Shown here: positions 36,617 through 45,997 of the stretch, in pieces
How the letters are laid out: every line of letters begins with the position of its first letter
Position numbering within the stretch: the first letter of the stretch is position 1
Source of the DNA: Fluctibacter corallii
GTDB taxonomy: Bacteria; Pseudomonadota; Gammaproteobacteria; Enterobacterales; Alteromonadaceae
Length of the DNA stretch: 64,000 bases
NCBI RefSeq assembly: GCF_025751585.1
Contig: NZ_JAOWKX010000001.1
Location: 620,259 to 684,258 of the forward strand
Direction: 5' to 3'
Made by a program: the position numbers and the translations under genes
Notes under the pieces: generated by a model
Seen by the model: the letters and a program-made list of their open reading frames with translations, nothing else
Database searches by the model: none
Told to the model about the DNA's origin: nothing

Positions 36617-37282
36617 TTACTTGGTGAGAGCTTCATGTGCGCCTTGTAGAGCTTCCTGTTCAATTGACTGCTTTGGTGTTGCGGAAATGGTTTGATACCG
36701 ACCTGGCTTGTGATTCACTGTGAGTACAATATTCATCATCACAGCTCCCAGTACGCTTAACGCGAGTAACCAAGCACTAAAAAAGAAAGCAGCAAAAGCC
36801 ATGATTGAGATATCCACTACAAGTTGGAATGTACCGGCGCGAATATTGAATTTTTGCTGAAGATAAAAGGCGAGAATCCCTAGCCCCCCCAAGCTTGAGC
36901 TGTGTCTGAACATAATCAGTAACCCCACGCCAATCATCATTCCTCCGACAAATGCTGAAAAAATCGGATTTACGCTATCAATAGAAATGACGTTGTGCAT
37001 ATGCTCAGTCAATAAAGACACCAAGCTCACTGAAACAAAGGTGTTAATGGTAAAACGCTTGCCAACCTGCGTCCACGCTAGGTAATAAAAGGGTATGTTA
37101 ATGAAAAAGAATAAGGTACCAAAGCTGATGTTGGTCAGGTTTGCTACTACAAGAGCCATACCCGCTGTACCACCTGTCAATAAACCATGTTGGTTAAAAA
37201 GGCCGATTCCCATCGCCACAAAGAGCCCACCACTGATCAACGCCAAAAGATCTTCATAGAATGGATGAGAGGTCGGTTTCAT
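36617..37282 (-). CDS. YitT-family membrane protein
   Basis: 221 aa from the ATG preceded by AGGG eight bases away; an upstream GTG has no ribosome site. Five membrane helices, with the YitT motifs GLFVAMGIGLFNQHGLLTGGTAGMAL near the start and FRHSSSLGGLGILAFYLQ in the middle. The long GlyGly-rich first loop is diagnostic. It lacks the C-terminal DUF2179 domain of Bacillus YitT. The function of the family is unknown; transport has been suggested. Confidence 0.88.
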   Translation of the reverse strand: MKPTSHPFYEDLLALISGGLFVAMGIGLFNQHGLLTGGTAGMALVVANLTNISFGTLFFFINIPFYYLAWTQVGKRFTINTFVSVSLVSLLTEHMHNVISIDSVNPIFSAFVGGMMIGVGLLIMFRHSSSLGGLGILAFYLQQKFNIRAGTFQLVVDISIMAFAAFFFSAWLLALSVLGAVMMNIVLTVNHKPGRYQTISATPKQSIEQEALQGAHEALTK

Positions 37283-37590
37283 ACAGCATACCCTGATAGT
37301 TTTCTGAATAATGATTCTGGATAGCACCACTTAGACTTTTTATCTATGGACACAATAGTCAGAATTGATAAACGGGGGCGTATTCTACGGATAACCTGAA
37401 TTTTTTCACCTCTTCATATGGGCTTCTGTGACGGCCAAATATCGCAAAAAGTACCTATAAGTTTACAGTTTTTGAATAAGGTGTAATGGAGATAGAATAT
37501 TGATGTAAATAATATGTTTTCTTTAATTAACACACGACCACATGCGCGTTTTCTCTGTCTTAAACATGGATTTTAACGAGAATAGTGTCG

Positions 37591-38343
37591 TTAAACTGCA
37601 AGCTCAGGTAAAGACTCAAAGCCCGGTCTAGCATAATAATAACCTTGTACGTATCGCACGTTATGTTTGCTCAGCCAGTCATGTTCAAACTGGCTTTCAA
37701 CCCCTTCTGCAATGACACCAATACCCAGTTCGCGCAATAGTGCCAACGTGTGAGACACAATACTTTGTCGTTTGGCATCTTTGTCGATATTGCGAATCAA
37801 TGCCATATCTAGCTTTACAAAGTCCGTAGCCAGTTTTGCTAGTAAATTCAATCCTGAATGACCAGAGCCAAAGTCGTCAATTGCCGTTAACATGCCAGAG
37901 CTCCGGTAGTAATCGACAATTCCTTTGATATGTGAGGCATCATCGATTCTCTCCATTTCTGAGAATTCGAACATAATTTTTTCTAGCGGAAAGCCAGCCT
38001 GATTGGCTGCATGCATCGTAGTACGAATACAACGTTCAGGCTTGTAAACGGCGTTGGGCAAAAAGTTAATCGAGAGCTTCTCTTTCACCCCCAATTGCGC
38101 TGCCAGTTGTATGGCTTTTACCCGACATTGTTGGTCAAAGTGATATCGATTATGATCATTAACTTTAGAGAGCACTGTATACGCTGGCTCATTATTCTTT
38201 CCTCTGACCAGAGCTTCATAAGCAAACACTGAGGACATCTCCATATCGAAAATAGGCTGCATGGCCATGGAAAAGTCAAAATCCAGATCTCCAGAAACCT
38301 TACATTGCTCACACCCTTTATAAGCGTTTTTACCTTCTTCCAT
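37591..38343 (-). CDS. EAL-domain c-di-GMP phosphodiesterase
   Basis: 250 aa, a stand-alone EAL domain. All key motifs appear intact: YEALVRG (EAL), NFLP (Asn), FEFSE (Glu), IDDFGSGHSG (metal-binding Asp pair), VKLDMAL (Lys) and AEGVES (Glu), ending with QGYYYARP. It should therefore hydrolyse c-di-GMP. A CEQC pair near residues 11-14, in front of the domain, might bind metal or sense redox. The upstream GTG and this ATG are both possible starts; the ATG has GAGAG at better spacing. No sensor domain is attached. Confidence 0.9.
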   Translation of the reverse strand: MEEGKNAYKGCEQCKVSGDLDFDFSMAMQPIFDMEMSSVFAYEALVRGKNNEPAYTVLSKVNDHNRYHFDQQCRVKAIQLAAQLGVKEKLSINFLPNAVYKPERCIRTTMHAANQAGFPLEKIMFEFSEMERIDDASHIKGIVDYYRSSGMLTAIDDFGSGHSGLNLLAKLATDFVKLDMALIRNIDKDAKRQSIVSHTLALLRELGIGVIAEGVESQFEHDWLSKHNVRYVQGYYYARPGFESLPELAV

Positions 38344-38449
38344 TGCCACTCTCGCCTGTATATATAAATAGAAGGCTAGTTGCTCTTTCGATATTTACCA
38401 CTCTTATGCGTGAGGTCAGTGCCAACCTTCCATTGGCACTGTTTAGGTC

Positions 38450-41400
38450 TTATTTTCTAGTCACCTTGAGGTACAGGCAAGGCAGCACAATTAAGGTCAA
38501 CAACGTTGACGAAATTAACCCGCCTAATACAACCACCGCCAATGGCCGGTGAACCTCAGCCCCCACTCCACTGCTCATAATAACAGGTAACAATGCAAAG
38601 CAAGTCGTCATCGCTGTGATTAGCACGGGACGCAGCCTGCTCAAGGTGCCTTCTATCACGGCATCTTGCACATCTCCTCCCATCAGGCGGCGCCGATGAA
38701 TACTTTCTATTAACACGACACCATTTAACACTGCGATACCAAACAATCCGATGAATCCGATGGCACTGGGAACAGATAAATAATGCCCTGAAAAATACAA
38801 CCCCCATACGCCTCCCAAAGTTGAAAGAGGAATACACACCATCACCAATCCAACTAATTTGATTGATTGAAAGGCTGAAAACAGTAAAAAGCCAATCATT
38901 AGGACACATAGAGGAATGATAGTGAAAAGCTTAGCTTGCGCACGTTGCTGACTTTCGTACTGCCCACCAATTTTTATTGTATAGCCATCGGGCAAATTCA
39001 CTGTTGTATCCAATACGTGTTTAATGTCCGACACAACATTTCCCATGTCTCGATGTTTTATATTTGCCTGAATCGTGATTCTGCGCTGTATATTATCTCG
39101 TCTTATTTGCGATGAACCTGACTTAAATGAGACTGTCGCCACTTGCTCTAACTTCACCCAAGCCCCTGTTGGCGACTGCAACATGATATTCTCAATCTCT
39201 TTTGTAGATGCTCGATAGTGCTCTGAAAATCTAACATTAATATCGTAACGCTCATTACCGTGAATAATTTGTCCTGCCTGCTGCCCCCCGATACCGTTTT
39301 GCACGACAGACATAACATCACTTACTGACAACCCATAACGTGACATCGCAGCTCTTTTTGGCGTGACCACAAGCTGTAACTCTCCTGCCATTTGCTCTAT
39401 TGCCACATCAGCGGTGCCTTCTACGGCACTTACCATCTTTTCTATCTCAGCGCCTTTTTCTTGGAGTACCTCAATTTCTGGGCCATACAACTTAATCGCA
39501 AGCTGCGCTTTTACACCCGAAAGTAATTCATCTACACGTGTTGCGATAGGTTGGGAAAATGTTAAAAGCATGCCCGGAAACGTATTCAAAGCATTTGCCA
39601 TTTCAGCTTGTAGCGCCTGCCTCGACTTTGCCGTCGTCCACTCTTTCATGGGCTTCAAACCTATATAGATCTCAATGTTACTAACGGGCTCCGGGTCCCC
39701 CCCAATTTCAGGTCGACCTATACGGCTCAGTGCGTAGGTCACTTCAGGAAAAGCTAATAACGCATTTTCTAATTTGGGAGCAAGCGCTAAGGCCGTTTCA
39801 AGGCTAGCAGATGGAGCCAATGTCACGCGAATATTCAATGTACCTTCTTCTAGCTCTGGCACGAATTCACTCCCCAGCTGAGTTAAAAAATAAGCAGAAG
39901 CCAAAGTAATGAGAACGAGAGCAAAGATTAACCTTTGAGTGTGAGCCATTAAATAAACTAAGAGCGCGGTAAACTTATCTTCGAAAACACGCCATACTCG
40001 CTGCTTTTTCTTTTGCGGGTTAGACTGCTTCATCATTATCGCCGCCAGAGCGGGTAACACCCATAGCGCCACTACAGTCGCTATACTAATAGCTAACATT
40101 ATCGTTGTTGCCATTGGTTCGAACAGCTTTGCTTCAACACCTTCAAATGCAAACAGCGGCAAAAAAACACTAAGAACAATCAGCGACGAAAACATGATAG
40201 GTTTTGCGACATCGTTAACCGACATGTATATGCCTTCTAACGCTTGCAGCGAAGAAGAAGAGACCGTTTGATTTCGCCGAATGATACTCTCAACAATCAC
40301 AACGGCACTATCGACTAAGATACCAATAGCGATTGCCAATCCTCCCAAAGACATAAGATTTGCAGATATATCGAACCATGCCATGCAAGCAAGCGTGATC
40401 AGCACAGAGGCAATCATTGCAGTGACGACTAATATTATTGCGCTTGCATTGGCCATAAATACAGCCAACACACCGATAATGAGTACAGACGCGATAAGTA
40501 GCGCTTTTATGATGGTTAACACCGCCGCATCTACAAGCAGTGATTGGTCGTACACAGGCTTAAAGCTTACGCCCTCAGGCAAGGCTTTCTCTATCAGTTC
40601 AACCCGTCGATTTATCGAAGAAATCGTCTCATCAGTATTCGCTCCCATCCGGCTCAACACGAGGCCCGAAACAACCTCACCGTATTGTTTAATTTCCCCA
40701 TTTTCATCGCGCTCAGAATACGTCACCGCACCTTGGCGGATCTCGCTACCAAAAGACACAATAGCAAGTTGCTCCAAACGAACAATTTCCGCTCCTTCTG
40801 TTTTAACCGGTACTTGTTTGAGCTGAGTAAGCCCGATTTCTCCACTTTCAAACCAACCCGCCCCTCTTACAACAAGTTGCTCTTGACCGCGCTGCATATA
40901 CCAACCGCCCGCGGTTACATTATTACTCTCAATCGCGGCAATGACATCCTCTTGCGTTAAGCCATAGGCTAATAATTTCGACGGGCTCAAGGCCACTTGG
41001 TATTGCTTTACCTCTCCACCAAAAGACAACACCTCAGTAATACCCTCTACGGGCATTAATAACACCTTCACTACCCAATCATTCAGGCTTCGAAGCGCAA
41101 CATTGTCAAAGGTTACAGGATCATCCGACTTTAAAAGATACTGAAATACTTGCCCCAAACCCGAAGTATTTGGGCCCATTGTTGGAGCCCCGACGCCATC
41201 AGGAATAAGACGTTCAGCACTGTTAAGTCGCTCAAATACAAGCTGCCTCGCAAAATAAATGTCTATGCCTTCTTTAAAAACAACGGTAACAATAGAAAGG
41301 CCCGTTTTAGAAATGGATCGTACTTCTTCTACCTGAGGCAACGCATACATAGCAGACTCGATAGGGTAAGTGACAAGTTGTTCTATATCTTCTGATGCCA

Positions 41401-41566
41401 GACCCTGTGCTTCGGTATTCACGGATACCTGAACATTTGTTACGTCTGGAAACGCATCTAACCGTAAGTCTGAGAGAGAAACACCAGAAATGACTAACAA
41501 TGTAGCGAATAGGGCAAGCACCAGATGTCGAGCCTCTATGCTCAGGGCAACCAATTTAGCTAACAT
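38450..41566 (-). CDS. Heavy-metal RND efflux pump, CzcA/CusA family
   Basis: 1038 aa, inner-membrane proton-driven pump with the usual two-fold repeat of six helices and a large periplasmic loop. Motifs: FPDVTNVQVSVNTEAQGLASEDIEQLVTYPIE near the N-terminus, LGGLAIAIGILVDSAVVIVES in TM4 (the substrate-class motif), PATEFVPELEEG-like SEFVPELEEGTLNIRV, and GYTIKIGGQYESQQRA. The TM4 motif resembles the divalent-cation HME classes more than the CusA copper class, but with S-S replacing G-N, so the metal is uncertain. It starts at an ATG with GGGGG upstream, right after the adaptor gene. No outer-membrane channel gene is nearby. Confidence 0.9.
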   Translation of the reverse strand: MLAKLVALSIEARHLVLALFATLLVISGVSLSDLRLDAFPDVTNVQVSVNTEAQGLASEDIEQLVTYPIESAMYALPQVEEVRSISKTGLSIVTVVFKEGIDIYFARQLVFERLNSAERLIPDGVGAPTMGPNTSGLGQVFQYLLKSDDPVTFDNVALRSLNDWVVKVLLMPVEGITEVLSFGGEVKQYQVALSPSKLLAYGLTQEDVIAAIESNNVTAGGWYMQRGQEQLVVRGAGWFESGEIGLTQLKQVPVKTEGAEIVRLEQLAIVSFGSEIRQGAVTYSERDENGEIKQYGEVVSGLVLSRMGANTDETISSINRRVELIEKALPEGVSFKPVYDQSLLVDAAVLTIIKALLIASVLIIGVLAVFMANASAIILVVTAMIASVLITLACMAWFDISANLMSLGGLAIAIGILVDSAVVIVESIIRRNQTVSSSSLQALEGIYMSVNDVAKPIMFSSLIVLSVFLPLFAFEGVEAKLFEPMATTIMLAISIATVVALWVLPALAAIMMKQSNPQKKKQRVWRVFEDKFTALLVYLMAHTQRLIFALVLITLASAYFLTQLGSEFVPELEEGTLNIRVTLAPSASLETALALAPKLENALLAFPEVTYALSRIGRPEIGGDPEPVSNIEIYIGLKPMKEWTTAKSRQALQAEMANALNTFPGMLLTFSQPIATRVDELLSGVKAQLAIKLYGPEIEVLQEKGAEIEKMVSAVEGTADVAIEQMAGELQLVVTPKRAAMSRYGLSVSDVMSVVQNGIGGQQAGQIIHGNERYDINVRFSEHYRASTKEIENIMLQSPTGAWVKLEQVATVSFKSGSSQIRRDNIQRRITIQANIKHRDMGNVVSDIKHVLDTTVNLPDGYTIKIGGQYESQQRAQAKLFTIIPLCVLMIGFLLFSAFQSIKLVGLVMVCIPLSTLGGVWGLYFSGHYLSVPSAIGFIGLFGIAVLNGVVLIESIHRRRLMGGDVQDAVIEGTLSRLRPVLITAMTTCFALLPVIMSSGVGAEVHRPLAVVVLGGLISSTLLTLIVLPCLYLKVTRK

Positions 41567-41577
41567 GTCACCCCCCA

Positions 41578-42705
41578 CTAATGGTTGTGTGGGTCAAAAC
41601 CCACTTTATTGAGTTCAGATGCGATAAAAAATGCGCCCGACGTTACCACTGAAATATTCTCAGGTAGGCCTGTGATAATTACGCCACCCTCGACTTCCTC
41701 TCCGCGTTTTACTGAGAGCGGGGAAAAGACGCCAGGTTTAAGTTGCATAAACACTGACCAATTTCCCGTAGCGTCAGACATCAATGCAGACTCAGGAACA
41801 ACCGTTTGTTTATGCTGAAGGAAGGAAGTAAACCTAGCCTCTGCATACATACCTGCATGTAACCTGTCTTTTGGGTTATCTACTTGGAGTCTTACAATGC
41901 GAGTACGCGTGCTAGAATCCAGCATATGCGCAGTTTGTATAACGTGAGAAGGGTAGGTTTCGCCATTCACGATGACTACCGCTGGCGTGCCTACGTTAAC
42001 GTTGAATGTTGAAGATGGCGAAACAAAAACATTTGCCCATAGAGTACGTTCATTGGAAATAGACAACAGCACATCCCCAGACTCCACATGCTGCCCCTGA
42101 AGCAAGTTATCTTCCAATACTGAACCCAACAGGCTTGCATAGAGTGTGTACTCTCCTAACGTATCTGCATACTTTGAGTCTGAACTCATCGACAGGATTA
42201 ATTCATCTTTTAATCCGTAAGCCTGCAAGATTCCTTTGGCTGCATCAAACTCCGTTTTGGCTTCAGACTTTTGCTTTTCACTCACTGACGATGTCTGAAG
42301 CCCTTGCATTCTTTGCCACTGAGCGCGTGCGGTTACATAATCCGCTTGTGCACGGGCTACTTCAGCACTAAACAGCGTGACTAAGGGTTGGCCAGGCTTG
42401 ACGGTTTCCCCCAATGCAACGTGTCTTTTGCGTACAACTGAATCAACAATGGGCGCAACAACTTGCGTCTTAAATCTATTTGCAACAATTTCGGCTGGCG
42501 CAAAAAACACACTTTTAGCGCGCTCAGGATTAATTTCACTGACAACAATATTGGCGTTTCGTATTTGTGCTTCCGTCAATTGCACCGTTCGACTGTGTTC
42601 ATCCTCATGTTCATCATGTGCGTGTTTAATCTCTGCATTGGCAGGTTGAATTGATAAAAAAATAAAACAAAAAAGTAAGCACTTACGTACTTTAAAAATT
42701 AGCAT
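41578..42705 (-). CDS. RND periplasmic adaptor (CusB/CzcB type)
   Basis: 375 aa with a signal peptide (LLFCFIFLSIQPANA) and a His/Glu-rich start of the mature protein (HAHDEHEDEH), likely a metal-capture segment. The HlyD core includes VVAPIVDSVVRKRHVALGETVKPGQPLVTLFSAEVARA, the hairpin helices, and LHAGMYAEARF. Links the inner pump to an outer-membrane factor. The stop codon is followed at once by the pump gene. Confidence 0.9.
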   Translation of the reverse strand: MLIFKVRKCLLFCFIFLSIQPANAEIKHAHDEHEDEHSRTVQLTEAQIRNANIVVSEINPERAKSVFFAPAEIVANRFKTQVVAPIVDSVVRKRHVALGETVKPGQPLVTLFSAEVARAQADYVTARAQWQRMQGLQTSSVSEKQKSEAKTEFDAAKGILQAYGLKDELILSMSSDSKYADTLGEYTLYASLLGSVLEDNLLQGQHVESGDVLLSISNERTLWANVFVSPSSTFNVNVGTPAVVIVNGETYPSHVIQTAHMLDSSTRTRIVRLQVDNPKDRLHAGMYAEARFTSFLQHKQTVVPESALMSDATGNWSVFMQLKPGVFSPLSVKRGEEVEGGVIITGLPENISVVTSGAFFIASELNKVGFDPHNH

Positions 42706-42789
42706 AATGGTTTCTCATAAATAAATTCGCTTTACAACGCGATGGAGATAAAAAGGAAATTGCCCCTTAGTTCGGGCGATAGAGAAACG

Positions 42790-43167
42790 TTAAGCTATAG
42801 GAGGTCGGTATGGAGCGGAAATGAAATTATGTGGGATCACCGAAGAGTAAGGAACATCAAGCAATGAAACAGCATCGTGATAGTGTAACTCTGATGTTTC
42901 TGTTACCCATGACATGTGCGTTCCTGTGCAGTGCCCACAATGATGGCAATCAGCAGGATCATGACCATCGATGCTTCTGGATTTCTCTTGATTAGGAATA
43001 TCAACGGCTTCCGTAAGAATACGATCATGTTGATGATCATGAGACAATTTTGCATGAGTAGGGTCATACTGATGTAGCGACTCCGAAGACACAGCAAAAG
43101 ACAGCGACTGAATAACAATCGATATCATCACCATAAACCATGTAAACGCCTGTTTAGACTCTGTCAT
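42790..43167 (-). CDS. His/Cys-rich exported protein of the metal-efflux cluster
   Basis: 125 aa with an N-terminal hydrophobic signal (FMVMISIVIQSLSFAVS). The mature part is rich in likely metal ligands: HAKLSHDHQHD, then DPADCHHCGHCTGTHMSW, and an ending of SAPYRPPIA, which occurs in small cation-efflux-associated proteins. A periplasmic metal chaperone or sensor is likely, by inference. A good ribosome site AAGGA precedes the ATG. It lies 84 bp upstream of the adaptor. Confidence 0.75.
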   Translation of the reverse strand: MTESKQAFTWFMVMISIVIQSLSFAVSSESLHQYDPTHAKLSHDHQHDRILTEAVDIPNQEKSRSIDGHDPADCHHCGHCTGTHMSWVTETSELHYHDAVSLLDVPYSSVIPHNFISAPYRPPIA

Positions 43168-43226
43168 CTGCTTCCTTCAAGTAGATAGGCAGGGTAACCA
43201 TTTCCATTCGTCCCAGCAAGCACATT

Positions 43227-43805
43227 TTAAGGCTGCAATCTGTTACGTTGCCAGTGTCCCGCACGCTTTGTGTAACACTCTCGAATGTGCAAGCGATCAT
43301 CAGAAAACTGAAAAAACTCAATGGATTCTGGCTCAACAACAAATCCCCCCCACTCTTGAGGCCTAGGAATGGACTTTCCTTCCCACGCTTTCGCAGCACT
43401 CGCCAAGTTGGCTTGGAAAACAGCCTCTGATGCCATAATGTGACTTTGTTGACTAGCAATAGTTGAAAGCTTTGCTTCAAACGATCGTTGAGACCAAAAG
43501 TAATCTGCTCGTTCATCAGATAGGAGATGTGCATAGCCAGCTACTCTCACTTGATAGCCAACGTGATCCCACCAAGCAGTCACGCCTACTTTATTACAGC
43601 GGCTTATTTGACTGGCTTTAGCAGACGCCAATGACGTACAAATCGTGAGCCCCTTTGCATCTATCGCTTTCAGGTCAACGAATCGTCCTACAGGATAACC
43701 GTCTTCGTCTATCGTCGACACACATATTGCACTTTTGTGATTGAGGGGAGACGAACGGGTAGCTTCAACCCACCAGCCTTGCAGTCGAACGAGTGGATCT
43801 TTCAT
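43227..43805 (-). CDS. PdxH-like pyridoxamine-phosphate oxidase family protein
   Basis: 192 aa, shorter at the N-terminus than E. coli PdxH (218). FMN-binding features: GRFVDLKAIDAKGLTICTSLASAKASQI, WWDHVGYQVRVAGYA, PRPQEWGGFVVEPESIEFFQ and RLHIRECYTKRAGHWQRNRL. The final RLH is kept. However, the segment equivalent to the PLP-phosphate-binding YFHSRPRDS of E. coli reads YFWSQRSFE, so two substrate-binding positions differ. It may be a divergent PdxH or a flavin-dependent relative. Confidence 0.82.
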   Translation of the reverse strand: MKDPLVRLQGWWVEATRSSPLNHKSAICVSTIDEDGYPVGRFVDLKAIDAKGLTICTSLASAKASQISRCNKVGVTAWWDHVGYQVRVAGYAHLLSDERADYFWSQRSFEAKLSTIASQQSHIMASEAVFQANLASAAKAWEGKSIPRPQEWGGFVVEPESIEFFQFSDDRLHIRECYTKRAGHWQRNRLQP

Positions 43806-43833
43806 TTTACTTCTTTCAAAAACAACGACTTAC

Positions 43834-44247
43834 TCACACTACATTTTCTTCGTTACGTTGACTACGAAGCTTTGACATGCTTATTGCACAAAACAACGTC
43901 ACCATAATAGCCAAGAGGTTAATTGAAACGAATCCGCCCATATCGTCAAATTGTAAGATAATGTTCACCATTAACCCGCTTTGCAACGAATACGTTAAGG
44001 CACCATAACTAAATTGGCACACCTGCACTAAAAACATAACAAACGTGAGCCGTAGTCCAAGTATATAGCGCTTACATAGTACGACCGCAGCAGCCACATG
44101 AGCGACAGCAAAGCCTACTCCCTCATATGTTAGAACAGCCGCGTCATAGAGCGTAAAGACCACACTTCCCATCGCAGCCATTGCTGCAATGATATTGAGG
44201 GTAATGATCGTTTTAATCAGTAAAGTATGGGGTGAAAATTTTCGCAT
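43834..44247 (-). CDS. Unknown four-helix membrane protein
   Basis: 137 aa with four hydrophobic helices (IITLNIIAAMAAMGSVVF, VGFAVAHVAAAVVLC, LTFVMFLVQVCQFSYG, SINLLAIMVTLFCAI) and a charged tail. I do not recognise the family. Its ATG follows directly on the TAA of the tautomerase gene, so the two are coupled. Confidence 0.65.
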   Translation of the reverse strand: MRKFSPHTLLIKTIITLNIIAAMAAMGSVVFTLYDAAVLTYEGVGFAVAHVAAAVVLCKRYILGLRLTFVMFLVQVCQFSYGALTYSLQSGLMVNIILQFDDMGGFVSINLLAIMVTLFCAISMSKLRSQRNEENVV

Positions 44248-44481
44248 TTACTTTTCTTTCACTGGTAAGCTGTCGGGCTGATCAGCGTCTGATTTTTTCC
44301 ATTCATCCGTTAATTGCCCTGCAAATCCCCAGTTTTGTTCCTCTATTTCTTGAATAACAACATGGGTGTGCTCTGGCTTTTTCCCTAACACACGGCTGAG
44401 TGAGTCTGTAATGTCTTTCACAATCTCAGCTTTCTGTGATTTACTTGCACCAGATAAAATTTGAACGTTTACATACGGCAT
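44248..44481 (-). CDS. 4-oxalocrotonate tautomerase family protein
   Basis: 77 aa. After removal of Met the catalytic Pro-1 is exposed (MPYVNVQIL). The body follows the family: GASKSQKAEIVKDITDSLSRVLGKKPEHTHVVIQEIEEQNWGFAG. A tail of about 15 residues goes beyond the 62-aa classical enzyme. The substrate is unknown; tautomerases occur in aromatic-acid degradation, but no such pathway is present here. Confidence 0.88.
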   Translation of the reverse strand: MPYVNVQILSGASKSQKAEIVKDITDSLSRVLGKKPEHTHVVIQEIEEQNWGFAGQLTDEWKKSDADQPDSLPVKEK

Positions 44482-44542
44482 AGTAATTTCCTTCTTATTT
44501 TTGCGGTATTAAACTGCAATAAATACTTGCTAAATTGTCTGC

Positions 44543-45793
44543 TTACAATGCTTCAGAAAGAAGATTGATTGCCACCAGCAAGGCTTCATCTTCGCCAGAT
44601 TGAGTAATATCTGCCGCCGATAGAAGAATATCAGGCTCGAAGTCTTCTCGAAACGTGCCATTGATGTGATAAAGTCGTTCAAATCCTACTTCTAACCATG
44701 CACCTGATGTAGGCAGCTCAACACGTTTAATCCCTCCCAACAAATCAGCCATGGGTGCGCCAATCACAGCTTTAGCGCCCAATGCATCAAAGGCAATGGT
44801 CATTCCTTCTCCCATACTCCCGGTCCAGCGTCCAGCAAGCACGACAAAAGGCTGTGAAATAAAAGGTGAGGTTGGAGTAACGATTGCCTGTTGCATATCG
44901 GCATCACCATAGGACTTGCCACCAGTTTGCACCTTATATTGTTGGTAAGCTGTGGGCTCCTTTACAAAGTGTCCTAATATTGGCTCAGCCACACCCGTAT
45001 TCCCACCGCTGGGTGTATTACGCATGTCAATAATAAACGCTTCAACGCCTGTTAACTGCTCGAGCGCACTGTGAAATCCTGAGACGGTTTGTTGATTTCC
45101 CAGCCCGTTATTAAAACGGATGTAACCAATATTATTCAAACGCTTAAAGCTGACAGCCGGACCATCATTAAGCGCATTGATACTGTCGTACCCTGCCGCA
45201 AGCGAGACCGTGCGTTTTTCACCTTGTTGCTCAATGATGAATTGTCTTGGCTGATAACGTTTCCCCCCCAAAGCCACATTAAGTGCGTAGTCTCTCTGAC
45301 CGTTACTTAAGCGCTCACTATCCACTCCCGCTACCTCAAAAATAGCTTCATCAATAGAGTGCTCATCTATTCCTAGTATCAGGTCTCCAGGCAAGATATT
45401 GGCTTCATGGGCCGCTGAACCAGATTTAGTATCGATAACCCTCGCGTTGCCATTTTCATAGGTGACATACACATCAGCCCCTGTCGGATAAACGCTGATA
45501 TCGTTTTCGTCGTAAGGGCCCAGATTTAAATGAGGATCTCTAAATAGTTTGACGTATTGCTGCGCCTTATCAATGAAGCTATGTTGTGAATCTGCATCCA
45601 CTAAAGCTGAGCGAAAGGTTTCTGTTAGCTCAGCAACATTCCTTTCAGCTGAATCCAAATAGGCATAATGTTCATCAAGAGCTTGCTTAAGTTCAGAGTA
45701 TGCTTTCGCACCATCAAACGATTGCTTTTGGTGGAGGACAAAAGCGCTCAAGCCAAGCAAAGAAAGTAAAAGCAAAATAGAAACGGTCTTCAT
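44543..45793 (-). CDS. S41-family peptidase (C-terminal processing protease-like)
   Basis: 416 aa, exported or anchored by an N-terminal helix (SILLLLSLLGLSAFVL). A PDZ-like segment (AAHEANILPGDLILGIDEHSI, about residues 130-150) precedes the S41 catalytic domain with IGYIRFNNGLG, AFIIDMRNTPSGG and the nucleophile region RWTGSMGEGMTIAFDALGA (Ser about residue 327). It resembles tail-specific or retinol-binding-like S41 peptidases. The substrate is unknown. The terminal LLSAA region is normal. Confidence 0.85.
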   Translation of the reverse strand: MKTVSILLLLSLLGLSAFVLHQKQSFDGAKAYSELKQALDEHYAYLDSAERNVAELTETFRSALVDADSQHSFIDKAQQYVKLFRDPHLNLGPYDENDISVYPTGADVYVTYENGNARVIDTKSGSAAHEANILPGDLILGIDEHSIDEAIFEVAGVDSERLSNGQRDYALNVALGGKRYQPRQFIIEQQGEKRTVSLAAGYDSINALNDGPAVSFKRLNNIGYIRFNNGLGNQQTVSGFHSALEQLTGVEAFIIDMRNTPSGGNTGVAEPILGHFVKEPTAYQQYKVQTGGKSYGDADMQQAIVTPTSPFISQPFVVLAGRWTGSMGEGMTIAFDALGAKAVIGAPMADLLGGIKRVELPTSGAWLEVGFERLYHINGTFREDFEPDILLSAADITQSGEDEALLVAINLLSEAL

Positions 45794-45997
45794 GACAGGG
45801 GGTACAACCTTAACGGAACATCAATTTAATCAGACAACATACCGTAAGCATTTTTCCAATTCAATCAGCCAGTTACAAACTGTTACCAAGTTGTCACTAT
45901 TACGCTAAATCACCACTACGTTAACGGTAATATTTGTAACACAAATACGGGTGAAAAACTCAACATGCCATGTTATGACGTCTGAAATAACGCTTTT

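Noticed and set aside
40281-40826. 181-codon plus-strand reading frame
   Set aside because: Antisense shadow of the RND pump gene; low-complexity Thr/Ser/Ile translation.
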